Shown in pieces: positions 10,363 to 19,799 of a stretch of DNA of 33,076 bases. The translations under genes were made by a program, and so were the position numbers. Position 1 is the first letter of the stretch. Each line of letters opens with the position of its first letter. The DNA comes from Bacillota bacterium (GTDB taxonomy: Bacteria > Bacillota > Desulfitobacteriia > Desulfitobacteriales > Desulfitobacteriaceae). Location of the stretch: positions 1-33,076 of the forward strand of contig JAUZPJ010000004.1 of assembly GCA_030706025.1 (NCBI GenBank), read 5' to 3'. The notes under the pieces are model-generated. The model was given only the letters and a program-made list of their open reading frames with translations, was not told the DNA's origin and searched no databases.

Positions 10363-10881
10363 ATGACGAGACAACGAATTTTGTTAATTAGCTTCGTTGG
10401 TATTTTAATATTTGGTCTGTTATTGGGGGGTACATTTGTTTATCAAAAAAAGTGGGTTGACGTTTCGATCTTGCGTCAAAGTCAACAAATTCCTGGTGTG
10501 ATATCAGCGAAGACTGTGGAAAACAATGGTCAAAAAGAGATGCTCGTGACGACTAGCCATTTGTCGAATCTCCGCACAACAAGTCAGGCACTTGAAAAAT
10601 TAGCTGGTAATTTGCCCATTCGTTACCTCGATCGAACGAATGATGGCCTAGATAAACTATATGGACAGATGCAGTTTGCCTTACAAGAAGGGATCAGCCG
10701 TGGGAATTTTACGGAGATGGAACTAACCGTAAAAAAGCAAGCTGCTGAGGCAGGGGTACAGCTCATACTTGAAATGGATAGTGATGCAATTTATGTTGTT
10801 ATGAATCAAGGGGACGCACAATTGATCGAGGTTATCGAGCGTCATGGACAAGAGAAGTTTTTACCAAGTGAAAAAGAGTAA
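10363..10881 (+). CDS. Small membrane-anchored protein of unknown function (one N-terminal TM)
   Basis: TM ILLISFVGILIFGLLLGGTFVY; SD ATGGAGGAA; co-directional with the FtsH-like gene 23 bp downstream. Confidence 0.8.
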   Translation: MTRQRILLISFVGILIFGLLLGGTFVYQKKWVDVSILRQSQQIPGVISAKTVENNGQKEMLVTTSHLSNLRTTSQALEKLAGNLPIRYLDRTNDGLDKLYGQMQFALQEGISRGNFTEMELTVKKQAAEAGVQLILEMDSDAIYVVMNQGDAQLIEVIERHGQEKFLPSEKE

Positions 10882-10904
10882 GTTATAACGAGAGGAAGAG
10901 GAGA

Positions 10905-12374
10905 ATGAAACGAGATATTTTGCTAGGCTTTGGGGTCGGGATCTTCGCCTTTTTGCTGGTAGAAGGATACAATGTGTTTCCCATGGCATTACTCTTGGTG
11001 GGGACTTGGTTTATTTGGACATTTGTTATACAGCGACAGGTTCTGAAAAATGGAAATGGTGTAGCGATATCTACCACAGCGATTGATTTTGAGGACATCG
11101 GGGGACAGAGTGTTGCTAAAAAAGAACTTCAGGAGGCTCTGGATTTTCTGCTATACTCTGATCAAATGAAAGCTTTGGGAATTCGGCCGCTAAAGGGAAT
11201 CTTATTATCTGGACCTACGGGCACGGGTAAAACATTATTAGCCAAGGCAGCGGCCAAATATACTAATTCTGCGTTTCTTTCGGTGTCCGGAAGTGAATTT
11301 GTAGAAATGTATGCGGGTGTGGGTGCGGAACGTGTACGAGGATTATTTCGAAGAGCACGTGAAATGGTTCGTAAAGAAAAGAAGAATAGTGCCATTATCT
11401 TTATTGATGAAATGGATATTTTAGGTGCTAAGCGAGGTAGTAATGTATCCCATCATGAGTATGATCAAACGCTCAATCAGCTATTAGTTGAAATGGACGG
11501 CTTAAAGGCAGATCAAGGTATCCATATTTTAGTGATGGCCGCAACGAACCGTCCAGAAGCCTTAGATGCTGCTATACTTAGACCTGGTCGCTTTGATCGG
11601 CAGGTAAAAGTCGATCTGCCGGATAAAGAAGGCAGAGTGGCGATTCTGAAAATTCATACTAAAAATAAGCCATTAGCTAAAGATGTAGATTTGGAAGAAA
11701 TTGCCCATGAAACGTTTGGTTTCTCAGGTGCTCATTTAGAAAGTGTGACAAATGAAGCAGCAATTTTCGCTTTGCGTGAGAAACAGAGGGAGATCACGGA
11801 GCGTCATTTACATGAAGCCGTTGAAAAAGTTATGTTGGGCGAAAAGCTTGATCGAAAACCCACGTCGGAAGAATTGCGGCGGGTGGCGATTCATGAGAGT
11901 GGACATGCTATGTTGGCCGAAACAGTTCGTCCAAATTCCGTTTCTCAGATTTCTATCCGTTCACGCGGAAACGCTTTGGGATATGTTCGTCATTACCCTA
12001 AAGATGACTTATATCTTTACACTCAAAAAATGCTCGAAGACCAGATTATGGTGGCTTTAGCGGGAGCACTTGCGGAAGAACAGATTCTAGGTACGCGGAG
12101 TACCGGTGCCATGGCTGATTATGAGCAAGCGTTGAACCTAGTTGAAAAGATACTCAGTGCCGGAATGTCTTCCCTGGGGATTACGGATGTATCTCTTCTG
12201 AATCCTGAACAACGACAACCCGTTACGAAACAAATTTTAGCAGAGCTCGAAAAGCGAACCATGCGGATTATTGAAGAGAACAAAGATGCCTTATTGCGTA
12301 TTAGTGAAATTCTTGGAGTCGAAGAAAGTTTGAGTGGTGAGAACCTGAGGATGTATTTGAATAGCGTAGCTTAA
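10905..12374 (+). CDS. FtsH-like AAA+ zinc metalloprotease (M41), short form
   Basis: Walker A GPTGTGKT, Walker B FIDEMD, SRH ATNRPEALDAAILRPGRFDRQV, HEXXH = HESGH, GAMADYEQA putative third zinc ligand; two N-terminal TMs. Confidence 0.92.
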   Translation: MKRDILLGFGVGIFAFLLVEGYNVFPMALLLVGTWFIWTFVIQRQVLKNGNGVAISTTAIDFEDIGGQSVAKKELQEALDFLLYSDQMKALGIRPLKGILLSGPTGTGKTLLAKAAAKYTNSAFLSVSGSEFVEMYAGVGAERVRGLFRRAREMVRKEKKNSAIIFIDEMDILGAKRGSNVSHHEYDQTLNQLLVEMDGLKADQGIHILVMAATNRPEALDAAILRPGRFDRQVKVDLPDKEGRVAILKIHTKNKPLAKDVDLEEIAHETFGFSGAHLESVTNEAAIFALREKQREITERHLHEAVEKVMLGEKLDRKPTSEELRRVAIHESGHAMLAETVRPNSVSQISIRSRGNALGYVRHYPKDDLYLYTQKMLEDQIMVALAGALAEEQILGTRSTGAMADYEQALNLVEKILSAGMSSLGITDVSLLNPEQRQPVTKQILAELEKRTMRIIEENKDALLRISEILGVEESLSGENLRMYLNSVA

Positions 12375-12376
12375 TG

Positions 12377-12400
12377 GGACCCTATAGGGGTCCTTTTTTT
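12377..12400 (+). terminator. Rho-independent terminator
   Basis: GGACCC-TATAG-GGGTCC followed by TTTTTTT. Confidence 0.85.
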
Positions 12401-12516
12401 GTTGTTCCTAATTATATTTTCCATTTGCGGAAGGATAATATTAGTTGGATGAGAAATAACTAAGTAGGGTCTAAAGTTTTGACATTTGCGTTGATAATAG
12501 GAGAGTGATAAACTGT

Positions 12517-13791
12517 ATGAAGGCTGAAATTGTGGCAACTGGCACTGAGTTATTACTTGGAGAAACCCTTAATACGAGTGCTCACTACTTGACAGGAAAA
12601 ATGTCTTCTTTGGGCATTGAAGTAGACTATCATACGACTGTTGGTGACAATCCCGAACGTTTAGAGCAAGTTTTACGGCAGGCGATCGGACGGTCTGATC
12701 TTCTTATCACAACAGGAGGCTTAGGTCCGACGGCAGATGATTTGACGAAGGAACTTGTGGCTAAAGTCTTGGATTTAAAGATGGTGTTAGACGCTTCGAG
12801 CTTGGACCAAATCAAACAATTCTTCGCTCGCCGAAAAGCCCCTATGCCTTCGAGTAATGAGAAACAAGCTTATTTTCCCGAAGGCTCAAAAATATTGCCC
12901 AATCCTATTGGAACCGCCCCTGGAGCGATCATTGAAACGAAGGGTAAGACCGTAATTATCTTACCGGGTCCTCCCTTTGAAATGAGGCCCATGTTCGATA
13001 ACTTTGTTTGGCCAGAATTGCAACGGATCCTTGGGCCGCAGGCCGAGAGGATGACCGAACGGGTCCTGAAGGTTTTTGGTATGGGAGAATCTGCAATTGA
13101 AGAAGTGCTCGGAGAACTGATGAGTCTTCCGAACTTGACGATAGCCTTGCTGGCTAAGCGTGCTGAGATGCATATTCGCTTAGTGGCTAGGAGTACGGAA
13201 ACTAAGATTGGGGAAGCTAAAGAATCCTTAAATTGGGCAGAGGAAGAAATTCGACGACGTTTAGGAGACAAAGTATTTGGTTGTGATCAGGATACTATGA
13301 TAGGAATTGTAGGTAAAACTTTAATTAACAAGCATTTGACCATTTCAACGGCAGAGTCATGTACAGGGGGGTTGCTGGGGGCAGCTCTCACTCAGGAACC
13401 AGGCAGTTCGGATTTTTATCTAGGTGGGGTCGTGAGTTACTCAAATTCCTTAAAACAAGGGCTGCTTGGGGTAAAAGAGGAAACCCTTAAAGCGTATGGA
13501 GCGGTGAGTAAAGAGGTTGCGATAGAGATGGCAGAAGGAATTCGTTCAAAAACGGGGTCGATCTTCGCTATTTCGACCACGGGGATTGCCGGACCTGGTG
13601 GTGGTAGTGATGAAAAACCGGTAGGTCTTGTTTTTATTGGCTTTGCGACACCTAAGGGGGTTCATTCGGAAAAATTTCAGTTTTATGGAGAACGAGAATC
13701 AGTTCGCCAGTTAACCGTGCAAGCAGCCCTAAATAGGGTACGACAGCATATATTAAATAGTGAAGGGAGACAACAAACCGGTGATGGTTGA
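12517..13791 (+). CDS. cinA: Competence/damage-inducible protein CinA (CinA N + CinA C / NMN amidase-type)
   Basis: MKAEIVATGTELLLGE, TTGGLGPTADD, ILPGPPFEM, C-terminal STAESCTGGLLGAALT and STTGIAGPGGGSDEKPVG; start refined to 12517 by the SD. Confidence 0.95.
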   Translation: MKAEIVATGTELLLGETLNTSAHYLTGKMSSLGIEVDYHTTVGDNPERLEQVLRQAIGRSDLLITTGGLGPTADDLTKELVAKVLDLKMVLDASSLDQIKQFFARRKAPMPSSNEKQAYFPEGSKILPNPIGTAPGAIIETKGKTVIILPGPPFEMRPMFDNFVWPELQRILGPQAERMTERVLKVFGMGESAIEEVLGELMSLPNLTIALLAKRAEMHIRLVARSTETKIGEAKESLNWAEEEIRRRLGDKVFGCDQDTMIGIVGKTLINKHLTISTAESCTGGLLGAALTQEPGSSDFYLGGVVSYSNSLKQGLLGVKEETLKAYGAVSKEVAIEMAEGIRSKTGSIFAISTTGIAGPGGGSDEKPVGLVFIGFATPKGVHSEKFQFYGERESVRQLTVQAALNRVRQHILNSEGRQQTGDG

Positions 13792-15388
13792 ACGTTTACA
13801 AACTTTTGGAGATATTCAGTTAAGTAAACAGGTGTTGCAAGCGTTGTCTGAGATGGGCTTTGAGGAGCCTTCTCCAATTCAAAACGCGGCAATACCTGTT
13901 GCACTTGATGGAAATGATATTATTGGTCAAGCTCAGACTGGGACTGGCAAAACTGCTGCTTTTGGAATTCCTATTACTGAAAGGGTAAACTCAAAATTCC
14001 AAGCAGTTCAAGCGCTGATAGTAACACCAACTCGTGAACTCGCAATACAAGTTGCCGAGGAAATTGCGAAAATCGGAAGATATAAGCATGTAAAACCGCT
14101 GCCGATTTATGGGGGACAGCCCATAGATCGTCAGATTCGTGCCTTGCGAATGGGATATCAGGTGGTTGTTGGAACGCCTGGTCGATTGTTAGATCACTTA
14201 AACCGAGGTACGCTTCGTCTACAACATGTAAAGATGGTGGTACTTGACGAAGCTGACGAAATGTTAGATATGGGTTTCATTGACGATATAGAGGGCCTAT
14301 TGAAGGAAGTCCCCTCTGAACGGCAAGTTATGCTCTTTTCAGCAACGATGCCGCCAGGAATACGTAAATTAGCTCAAACATATATGAACAGCCCTCGTTC
14401 AGTATCGGTTAGCAGAGATGACTTGACGGTTCCGATGATTGATCAGATATTTTATGAGGCTAGGGAAAGCATCAAAGTTGACGCCTTGTGTCGAATTATT
14501 GATATGGAGGACATTGGACAGGGTATAATTTTTTGCCGAACGAAACGTGGGGTGGATGAGCTTGTAGTGGCTCTTGAGGCTCGAGGATATTTCGCGGACG
14601 CCCTGCATGGGGACTTGAGTCAACTACAGCGGGATCGAGTAATGAAACGTTTTAGAGATGGAAAGTCGGAATTATTAGTAGCAACAGATGTAGCTGCTCG
14701 AGGCTTGGATATTAATAATGTAACCCATGTCATTAACTTTGATATTCCGCAAGATCCGGTTTCTTATGTACATCGAATTGGACGGACTGGGCGAGTCGGT
14801 CGCAAGGGTCAAGCTATAACACTGATTTCACCCAAAGAATACCGACAACTCCGATTAATTGAAAACCTGATTAGGACGAGAATTCGTCGAAAAGAACTTC
14901 CTTCTTTAGCGGATATAAGTGAACGTCAGGCTGAGAATCTTAAGAATCAACTCGTCAAGTTGATTCAAGGCGATCGTTTGGGAAATTATCGCGCGATTGT
15001 CGGAGAGTTGCTCGAGGAATATGATTCCACTGATGTAGCGGCTGCTGCCTTAAAGTTTGCAGTTGAGGGAGCAAGTGCTGAAGAACGTATGGATGACCTA
15101 GAACAAGAACTTCATTTTGGAAACACTGGAGCGGCTACTGGCATGGTGCGCTTTTTCATGAATATTGGCAGAGTACAACAAATCAGACCTCAGGATATTA
15201 TTCGTTGGATTGCTGACGAAAGTGGAATTTCTGGAAACATTATTGGAATGATCAATATCTATGATAAGTTTACATTTGTAGAGGTTCCTGAAGAATATGC
15301 TTCGAGGGTTTTGAGCTGCATGCACCAGAATATGATTAAAGGACGCAGGGTGAGTGTTGAACCAGCTAAAGCTCGAGATAATAATTAA
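13784..15388 (+). CDS. DEAD-box RNA helicase with C-terminal DbpA-like RNA-binding domain
   Basis: AQTGTGKT, PTRELA, DEAD, SAT, HRIGRTGR motifs; C-terminal MVRFFMNIGRVQQIRPQDIIRWIADESGISG...GRRVSVEPA. Start overlaps cinA stop. Confidence 0.93.
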   Translation: MVERLQTFGDIQLSKQVLQALSEMGFEEPSPIQNAAIPVALDGNDIIGQAQTGTGKTAAFGIPITERVNSKFQAVQALIVTPTRELAIQVAEEIAKIGRYKHVKPLPIYGGQPIDRQIRALRMGYQVVVGTPGRLLDHLNRGTLRLQHVKMVVLDEADEMLDMGFIDDIEGLLKEVPSERQVMLFSATMPPGIRKLAQTYMNSPRSVSVSRDDLTVPMIDQIFYEARESIKVDALCRIIDMEDIGQGIIFCRTKRGVDELVVALEARGYFADALHGDLSQLQRDRVMKRFRDGKSELLVATDVAARGLDINNVTHVINFDIPQDPVSYVHRIGRTGRVGRKGQAITLISPKEYRQLRLIENLIRTRIRRKELPSLADISERQAENLKNQLVKLIQGDRLGNYRAIVGELLEEYDSTDVAAAALKFAVEGASAEERMDDLEQELHFGNTGAATGMVRFFMNIGRVQQIRPQDIIRWIADESGISGNIIGMINIYDKFTFVEVPEEYASRVLSCMHQNMIKGRRVSVEPAKARDNN

Positions 15389-15416
15389 TAATTATTAGTA
15401 ACTAGAAAGGTCTTAG

Positions 15417-15449
15417 AAATAGCTGGCCCACTATGGGCGAGCTATTTTT
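15417..15449 (+). terminator. Rho-independent terminator after helicase
   Basis: AAATAGCT-g-GCCC-ACTAT-GGGC-g-AGCTATTTTT. Confidence 0.85.
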
Positions 15450-15512
15450 ATTCCAAGAGCCTAATGAAATTGTAGTATAATTTGTTATATTGTCGTTTAA
15501 AACATAAACAAA

Positions 15513-15542
15513 TTGACAAGTATCGTCGTCAACATCTATAAT
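15513..15542 (+). promoter_or_regulatory. Sigma-A promoter of recA
   Basis: TTGACA (15513-15518), 18-bp spacer, TATAAT (15537-15542). Confidence 0.85.
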
Positions 15543-15547
15543 GAGAC

Positions 15548-15561
15548 CGAACAGATGTTTT
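15548..15561 (+). promoter_or_regulatory. LexA/SOS box of recA
   Basis: CGAACAGATGTTTT matches 13 of 14 positions of the Gram-positive LexA consensus CGAACRNRYGTTYG, just downstream of the -10. Confidence 0.82.
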
Positions 15562-15608
15562 GCCAAAACGCGAAAATGTATTGCGTTTAGATGAGGAGGA
15601 TAATTGGT

Positions 15609-16649
15609 ATGGCCGAGACGAATAAGCTAAAAGCACTTGATGTTGCACTTGCTCAGATTGAAAAACAGTTTGGCAAAGGTTCAATTATGAAACTTGGGGA
15701 ATCCTCGGCAGGAATGGTGATTGACGTCATTCCGACTGGTTCTTTGGCGATAGACCTTGCCCTGGGGGTTGGAGGGGTACCGCGTGGGCGGATAATTGAA
15801 ATTTATGGTCCTGAGTCTTCTGGTAAAACAACTGTTGCACTGCATATCATTGCTGAAGCTCAAAAACTAGGTGGGGTGGCGGCTTTTATTGATGCAGAGC
15901 ATGCTCTAGATCCTGTATATGCCAAGGCCTTAGGAGTTAATATCGATGACTTGCTAGTCGCTCAACCGGATACAGGTGAACAGGGGCTAGAAATCTGTGA
16001 AGCACTTGTGCGGAGTGCTGCTGTGGATGTTGTGGTGCTTGACTCTGTAGCTGCGTTGGTACCTCGTGCAGAGATTGAAGGAGAAATGGGCGATAATCAT
16101 GTTGGTTTGCATGCTCGTCTCATGTCCCAAGCTTTACGTAAATTGACTGGCTCTATTAGCAAGAGTAACACATGTGTTGTTTTTATCAATCAAATTCGTG
16201 AGAAGATTGGTGTTATGTTTGGTAGTCCGGAGACAACCACGGGCGGACGTGCGCTTAAGTTTTACGCTTCGGTTCGAATTGATATACGCAGGCAAGAAGC
16301 CATAAAACAGGGCCAAGATGTTGTAGGAAACAAAACTCGTGTTAAAGTCGTTAAGAATAAAGTCGCTCCTCCCTTCAAACAGGCCGATTTTGACATCATG
16401 TATGGGGAAGGTATTTCTCGTGAAGGAAGTATTGTCGATATCGGTACCGAAATGGAGATTATAACAAAGGCTGGGGCCTGGTACTCTTATAATGGGGAAC
16501 GGTTAGGTCAGGGCCGCGAAAATGTTAAAGAATATCTCAAACAACATCCAGATATTGCTGATGTTCTTGAGCAACAAATTCGCTCAAACATGAATGAAGT
16601 AGCAACTATAAACGAAGTATCAGAGGATAGTTCACTTGACGAACTTTAA
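15609..16649 (+). CDS. recA: Recombinase RecA
   Basis: [41 protein letters not shown]; start refined to ATG 15609 after GAGGAGGA. Confidence 0.98.
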   Translation: MAETNKLKALDVALAQIEKQFGKGSIMKLGESSAGMVIDVIPTGSLAIDLALGVGGVPRGRIIEIYGPESSGKTTVALHIIAEAQKLGGVAAFIDAEHALDPVYAKALGVNIDDLLVAQPDTGEQGLEICEALVRSAAVDVVVLDSVAALVPRAEIEGEMGDNHVGLHARLMSQALRKLTGSISKSNTCVVFINQIREKIGVMFGSPETTTGGRALKFYASVRIDIRRQEAIKQGQDVVGNKTRVKVVKNKVAPPFKQADFDIMYGEGISREGSIVDIGTEMEIITKAGAWYSYNGERLGQGRENVKEYLKQHPDIADVLEQQIRSNMNEVATINEVSEDSSLDEL

Positions 16650-17157
16650 ATCTTCGAGAAGTGTATGGGAAGTCGCCGTGGATTGTTTATCCCGCCGCGC
16701 CCTGACGCATTATGAATTAGAAACCCGGCTTAAAGAAAAAGGTTTTGAGAGCTCGGACATTGATAGGGTACTGATAAGGTTAGAAGAACTAGGTTACCTT
16801 AATGACCAGGAATTAGCTTTAATGTATTCCAAAAGCCGCCTTAAGCGTTATTCGAAGCGAAGAGTTCTCCATGATTTGAAGAATCGGGGGTTAGCACCTC
16901 AATTGATTGAGCAAGCGATAGGGGAAACGTACTCAAGTGATGAAGAATTTCGTCAATGCTTATCTCTTGCCAAAAGTTGGTGGGAACAAGGGAGTAAGCA
17001 TTTGGAACGAAAAAATATGGAAACAACAAAAACAAGTAGGTTTGTTCCACGTGAATTATGGCTCCAACAGAAGGTTGCTCGGAGGCTGGTTCAAAGAGGG
17101 TATCCATCAGATATGGTACGATCAGCTCTTTATGAGATTCAAGGTAATAATGGTTAG
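16636..17157 (+). CDS. recX: Regulatory protein RecX
   Basis: Position after rec[43 protein letters not shown] start overlapping recA 3' end. Confidence 0.9.
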   Translation: MTNFKSSRSVWEVAVDCLSRRALTHYELETRLKEKGFESSDIDRVLIRLEELGYLNDQELALMYSKSRLKRYSKRRVLHDLKNRGLAPQLIEQAIGETYSSDEEFRQCLSLAKSWWEQGSKHLERKNMETTKTSRFVPRELWLQQKVARRLVQRGYPSDMVRSALYEIQGNNG

Positions 17158-17227
17158 AGAGGAGTAGGTCTAATGTATAGAACTACTCCGTTTAGGACAA
17201 GCTTGACATTGCTTGCGAATGATATTA

Positions 17228-17261
17228 AAATCTTAACAGAGGCCTGTCTCTGTTAAGATTT
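17228..17261. terminator. Long hairpin downstream of recX
   Basis: AAATCTTAACAGA-GGCCTGTC-TCTGTTAAGATTT, perfect 13-bp stem; little U-tract. Confidence 0.5.
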
Positions 17262-17340
17262 AACCTTTAATGGTTTTCTTATAGATTTCGTTGTAGTCAA
17301 CTATATAATATAAGCGAATTTTGACTATCGAGAGTTGTAG

Positions 17341-17411
17341 GAAACGGGAAAAACTCCCGTCTAAGAGGTTATGTGCTTAATGAGACTGGTTTTGGGAAAC
17401 CAGTTTTTTTT
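17341..17411 (+). ncRNA. Candidate structured leader/attenuator upstream of rny
   Basis: Hairpin ACGGGA-AAAAC-TCCCGT, then intrinsic terminator ACTGGTTT-TGGG-AAACCAGT-TTTTTTT ending about 55 nt before the rny ATG. Confidence 0.45.
17385..17411 (+). terminator. Rho-independent terminator immediately before rny
   Basis: 8-bp perfect stem with 8-T run. Confidence 0.85.
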
Positions 17412-17464
17412 ATCTTAAAAAAATAGAAACTAAATTTTTCAAACAAGGAGGTGTAAACAAACGT

Positions 17465-19012
17465 ATGCTTGAACTAGTTATTACTGGGTTAGTGGCCATT
17501 TTAGTAGGCTTAGGTCTGGGTACATTAATAGGTTGGATTTTTCGTAAGAATACTGCTGAAAAGACGATTGGATCTGCTGAAGAAGAGGCAGTACGTATTG
17601 TTCAAAATGCCCATTCGGCGGCTGAAAGTAAAAAGAGAGAGTCTGTCGTTGCAGCTAAAGAAGAAGTTATGCATATTCGCAATGAAGTAGAAAAGGAAAC
17701 TCGCGAACGGCGTAACGAATTACAACGGCTTGAACGACGCTTGCTCCAAAAAGAAGAGAGTTTAGATCGTAAAATTGAGTCGCTTGAACGCAAAGAGGAA
17801 AATATTCACAGCAAGGAAAGCGAGTTAGAACAGCAAAAAGAGGAATTAAACCAGCTCGTAGGTAAAGAACAGGCTGAATTAGAACGATTGTCTGGTATGA
17901 CTTCGGAAGAGGCTAAGCAGCTACTTCTGAAACGAGTTGAAGAAGAAGTTCGTTACGAGTCGGCGATCATGATTAAGGAAATTGAGACCCGCGCGAAGGA
18001 AGAAGCAGAGAAACGGGCCAAAAATATTATTGCCTTAGCCATACAACGCTGCGCTGCAGATCATGTGGCTGAGACAACGGTATCAGTTGTGGCGTTACCA
18101 AGTGATGAAATGAAAGGCCGAATTATAGGTCGTGAGGGACGAAATATTCGCACTTTAGAGACCCTGACTGGTATTGATCTTATTATTGATGATACTCCCG
18201 AAGCGGTTATTTTATCCGGGTTTGATCCGATCCGTCGAGAAATTGCTCGTATAGCATTGGAAAAACTCATTGCAGACGGCCGTATTCATCCAGCTCGTAT
18301 TGAAGAAATGGTTGAAAAGTCTCAAAAAGAAGTTGACCAGAAAATTCGTGAGGAAGGTGAACAGGCAACTTTTGAGACCGGAGTTCATGGGTTGCATCCG
18401 GAATTAATTCGTATGCTTGGACGGCTCAAATTCCGCACAAGTTATGGTCAAAATGTCTTAAAACACTCAACAGAAGTATCCCATCTTGCTGGATTAATGG
18501 CGGCCGAATTAGGTGTAGATATTCAACTCGCTAAGAGAGCGGGATTGTTGCATGATATCGGTAAGGCGGTTGACCATGATATGGAAGGGACCCACGTTCA
18601 AATCGGGGTCGATCTAGCCAAAAAGTACAAGGAATCTAGCGATGTTGTTCATGCGATTGAAGCACATCATAATGATGTTGAACCCAAAACGATCGTAGCA
18701 GTTCTAGTTGCAGCAGCGGATGCAGTTTCCGCAGCTCGTCCGGGAGCACGTAGGGAAACCCTTGAAACGTATATTAAACGTCTGCAAAAGCTAGAAGAAA
18801 TTGCAGAGAGTTTTGAAGGGGTCGAAAAGTGCTTTGCAATTCAGGCTGGCCGCGAAGTTCGCATAATTGTTAAACCAGACAAAATTGACGATGTTTTAGC
18901 ACCGCGAGTAGCTCGTGAGATAAGTAAACGAATTGAAGAAGAACTCGAATATCCAGGACAAATCAAAGTTGTTGTGATCCGCGAGACTCGTGCGGTAGAC
19001 TTCGCAAAATAG
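17465..19012 (+). CDS. rny: Ribonuclease Y
   Basis: N-terminal TM, long coiled coil, KH domain [35 protein letters not shown] domain [21 protein letters not shown]. Confidence 0.97.
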   Translation: MLELVITGLVAILVGLGLGTLIGWIFRKNTAEKTIGSAEEEAVRIVQNAHSAAESKKRESVVAAKEEVMHIRNEVEKETRERRNELQRLERRLLQKEESLDRKIESLERKEENIHSKESELEQQKEELNQLVGKEQAELERLSGMTSEEAKQLLLKRVEEEVRYESAIMIKEIETRAKEEAEKRAKNIIALAIQRCAADHVAETTVSVVALPSDEMKGRIIGREGRNIRTLETLTGIDLIIDDTPEAVILSGFDPIRREIARIALEKLIADGRIHPARIEEMVEKSQKEVDQKIREEGEQATFETGVHGLHPELIRMLGRLKFRTSYGQNVLKHSTEVSHLAGLMAAELGVDIQLAKRAGLLHDIGKAVDHDMEGTHVQIGVDLAKKYKESSDVVHAIEAHHNDVEPKTIVAVLVAAADAVSAARPGARRETLETYIKRLQKLEEIAESFEGVEKCFAIQAGREVRIIVKPDKIDDVLAPRVAREISKRIEEELEYPGQIKVVVIRETRAVDFAK

Positions 19013-19030
19013 TCATTGGAGTAAGATGAT

Positions 19031-19060
19031 CAGGCGATCCCATGGGTCGCCTGGTTTTTT
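19031..19060 (+). terminator. Rho-independent terminator after rny
   Basis: CAGGCGATCC-CAT-GGGTCGCCTG-GTTTTTT. Confidence 0.88.
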
Positions 19061-19184
19061 GTATCTAGAGCCTACTTCGCTGCCTGATATGTCCAGCCTG
19101 GAAAATAGGAGAGGAGGAGTTTCCTACCCTATGCCGAATAATTAAAATTGTGGGACAGCGAAATAGAGAGGGCTGAAAACAAGG

Positions 19185-19697
19185 ATGTTGAATAATTTGC
19201 AACTTAAAGATGTAGGAAGTATTCAAGACGGAGTAGGATTATTGACCTCAATTTTACAAAGATATTCTGAGGTGGGGTCGGTGCAATATTGGCGGGAACA
19301 AAATGCTCTTAAGTTTACGTTTATGACTATGCGAAGTCAAGATGTCTCTTCTCTTCATGAAATTTTAAAACCTGCCTTAGAGGTTTTCCATAAACTTGAA
19401 GGGACAATTATGCGAATTTTTGATATTACAGGTCGGTGTGAGGAAAATGTTTGTGTAATTACTGTAATTCGGGATGTCGATAGTATGACGCAACGTGAAG
19501 TAGGACTCATCGTCGAACTCCTTAAACGTGAATATAAGAAGAAATTGTTGTATGAAGAAATTAATCTACCTGAAGACGAGCAGATTTTTCAAGAAGAAAT
19601 GATAAGCCACATGCTATCTTCAATCCAGTCACGAGATATTAATAAAAATGTGGTTGCCTTGCGAGATGAGGGTCGAGTTTTAGTATTTAAGAACTAA
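19185..19697 (+). CDS. Hypothetical protein (170 aa)
   Basis: Long ORF in the rny-ymdB interval, ATG start; no family recognised. Confidence 0.8.
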   Translation: MLNNLQLKDVGSIQDGVGLLTSILQRYSEVGSVQYWREQNALKFTFMTMRSQDVSSLHEILKPALEVFHKLEGTIMRIFDITGRCEENVCVITVIRDVDSMTQREVGLIVELLKREYKKKLLYEEINLPEDEQIFQEEMISHMLSSIQSRDINKNVVALRDEGRVLVFKN

Positions 19698-19799
19698 TAT
19701 AATTTAATTTTTAAAAGGAAAATAGTATCAAATACGACTATTAGTGATATTCTTAACCATATAATACTTTTTATGACATTCGGAAGGAGGGCGTGTCTG

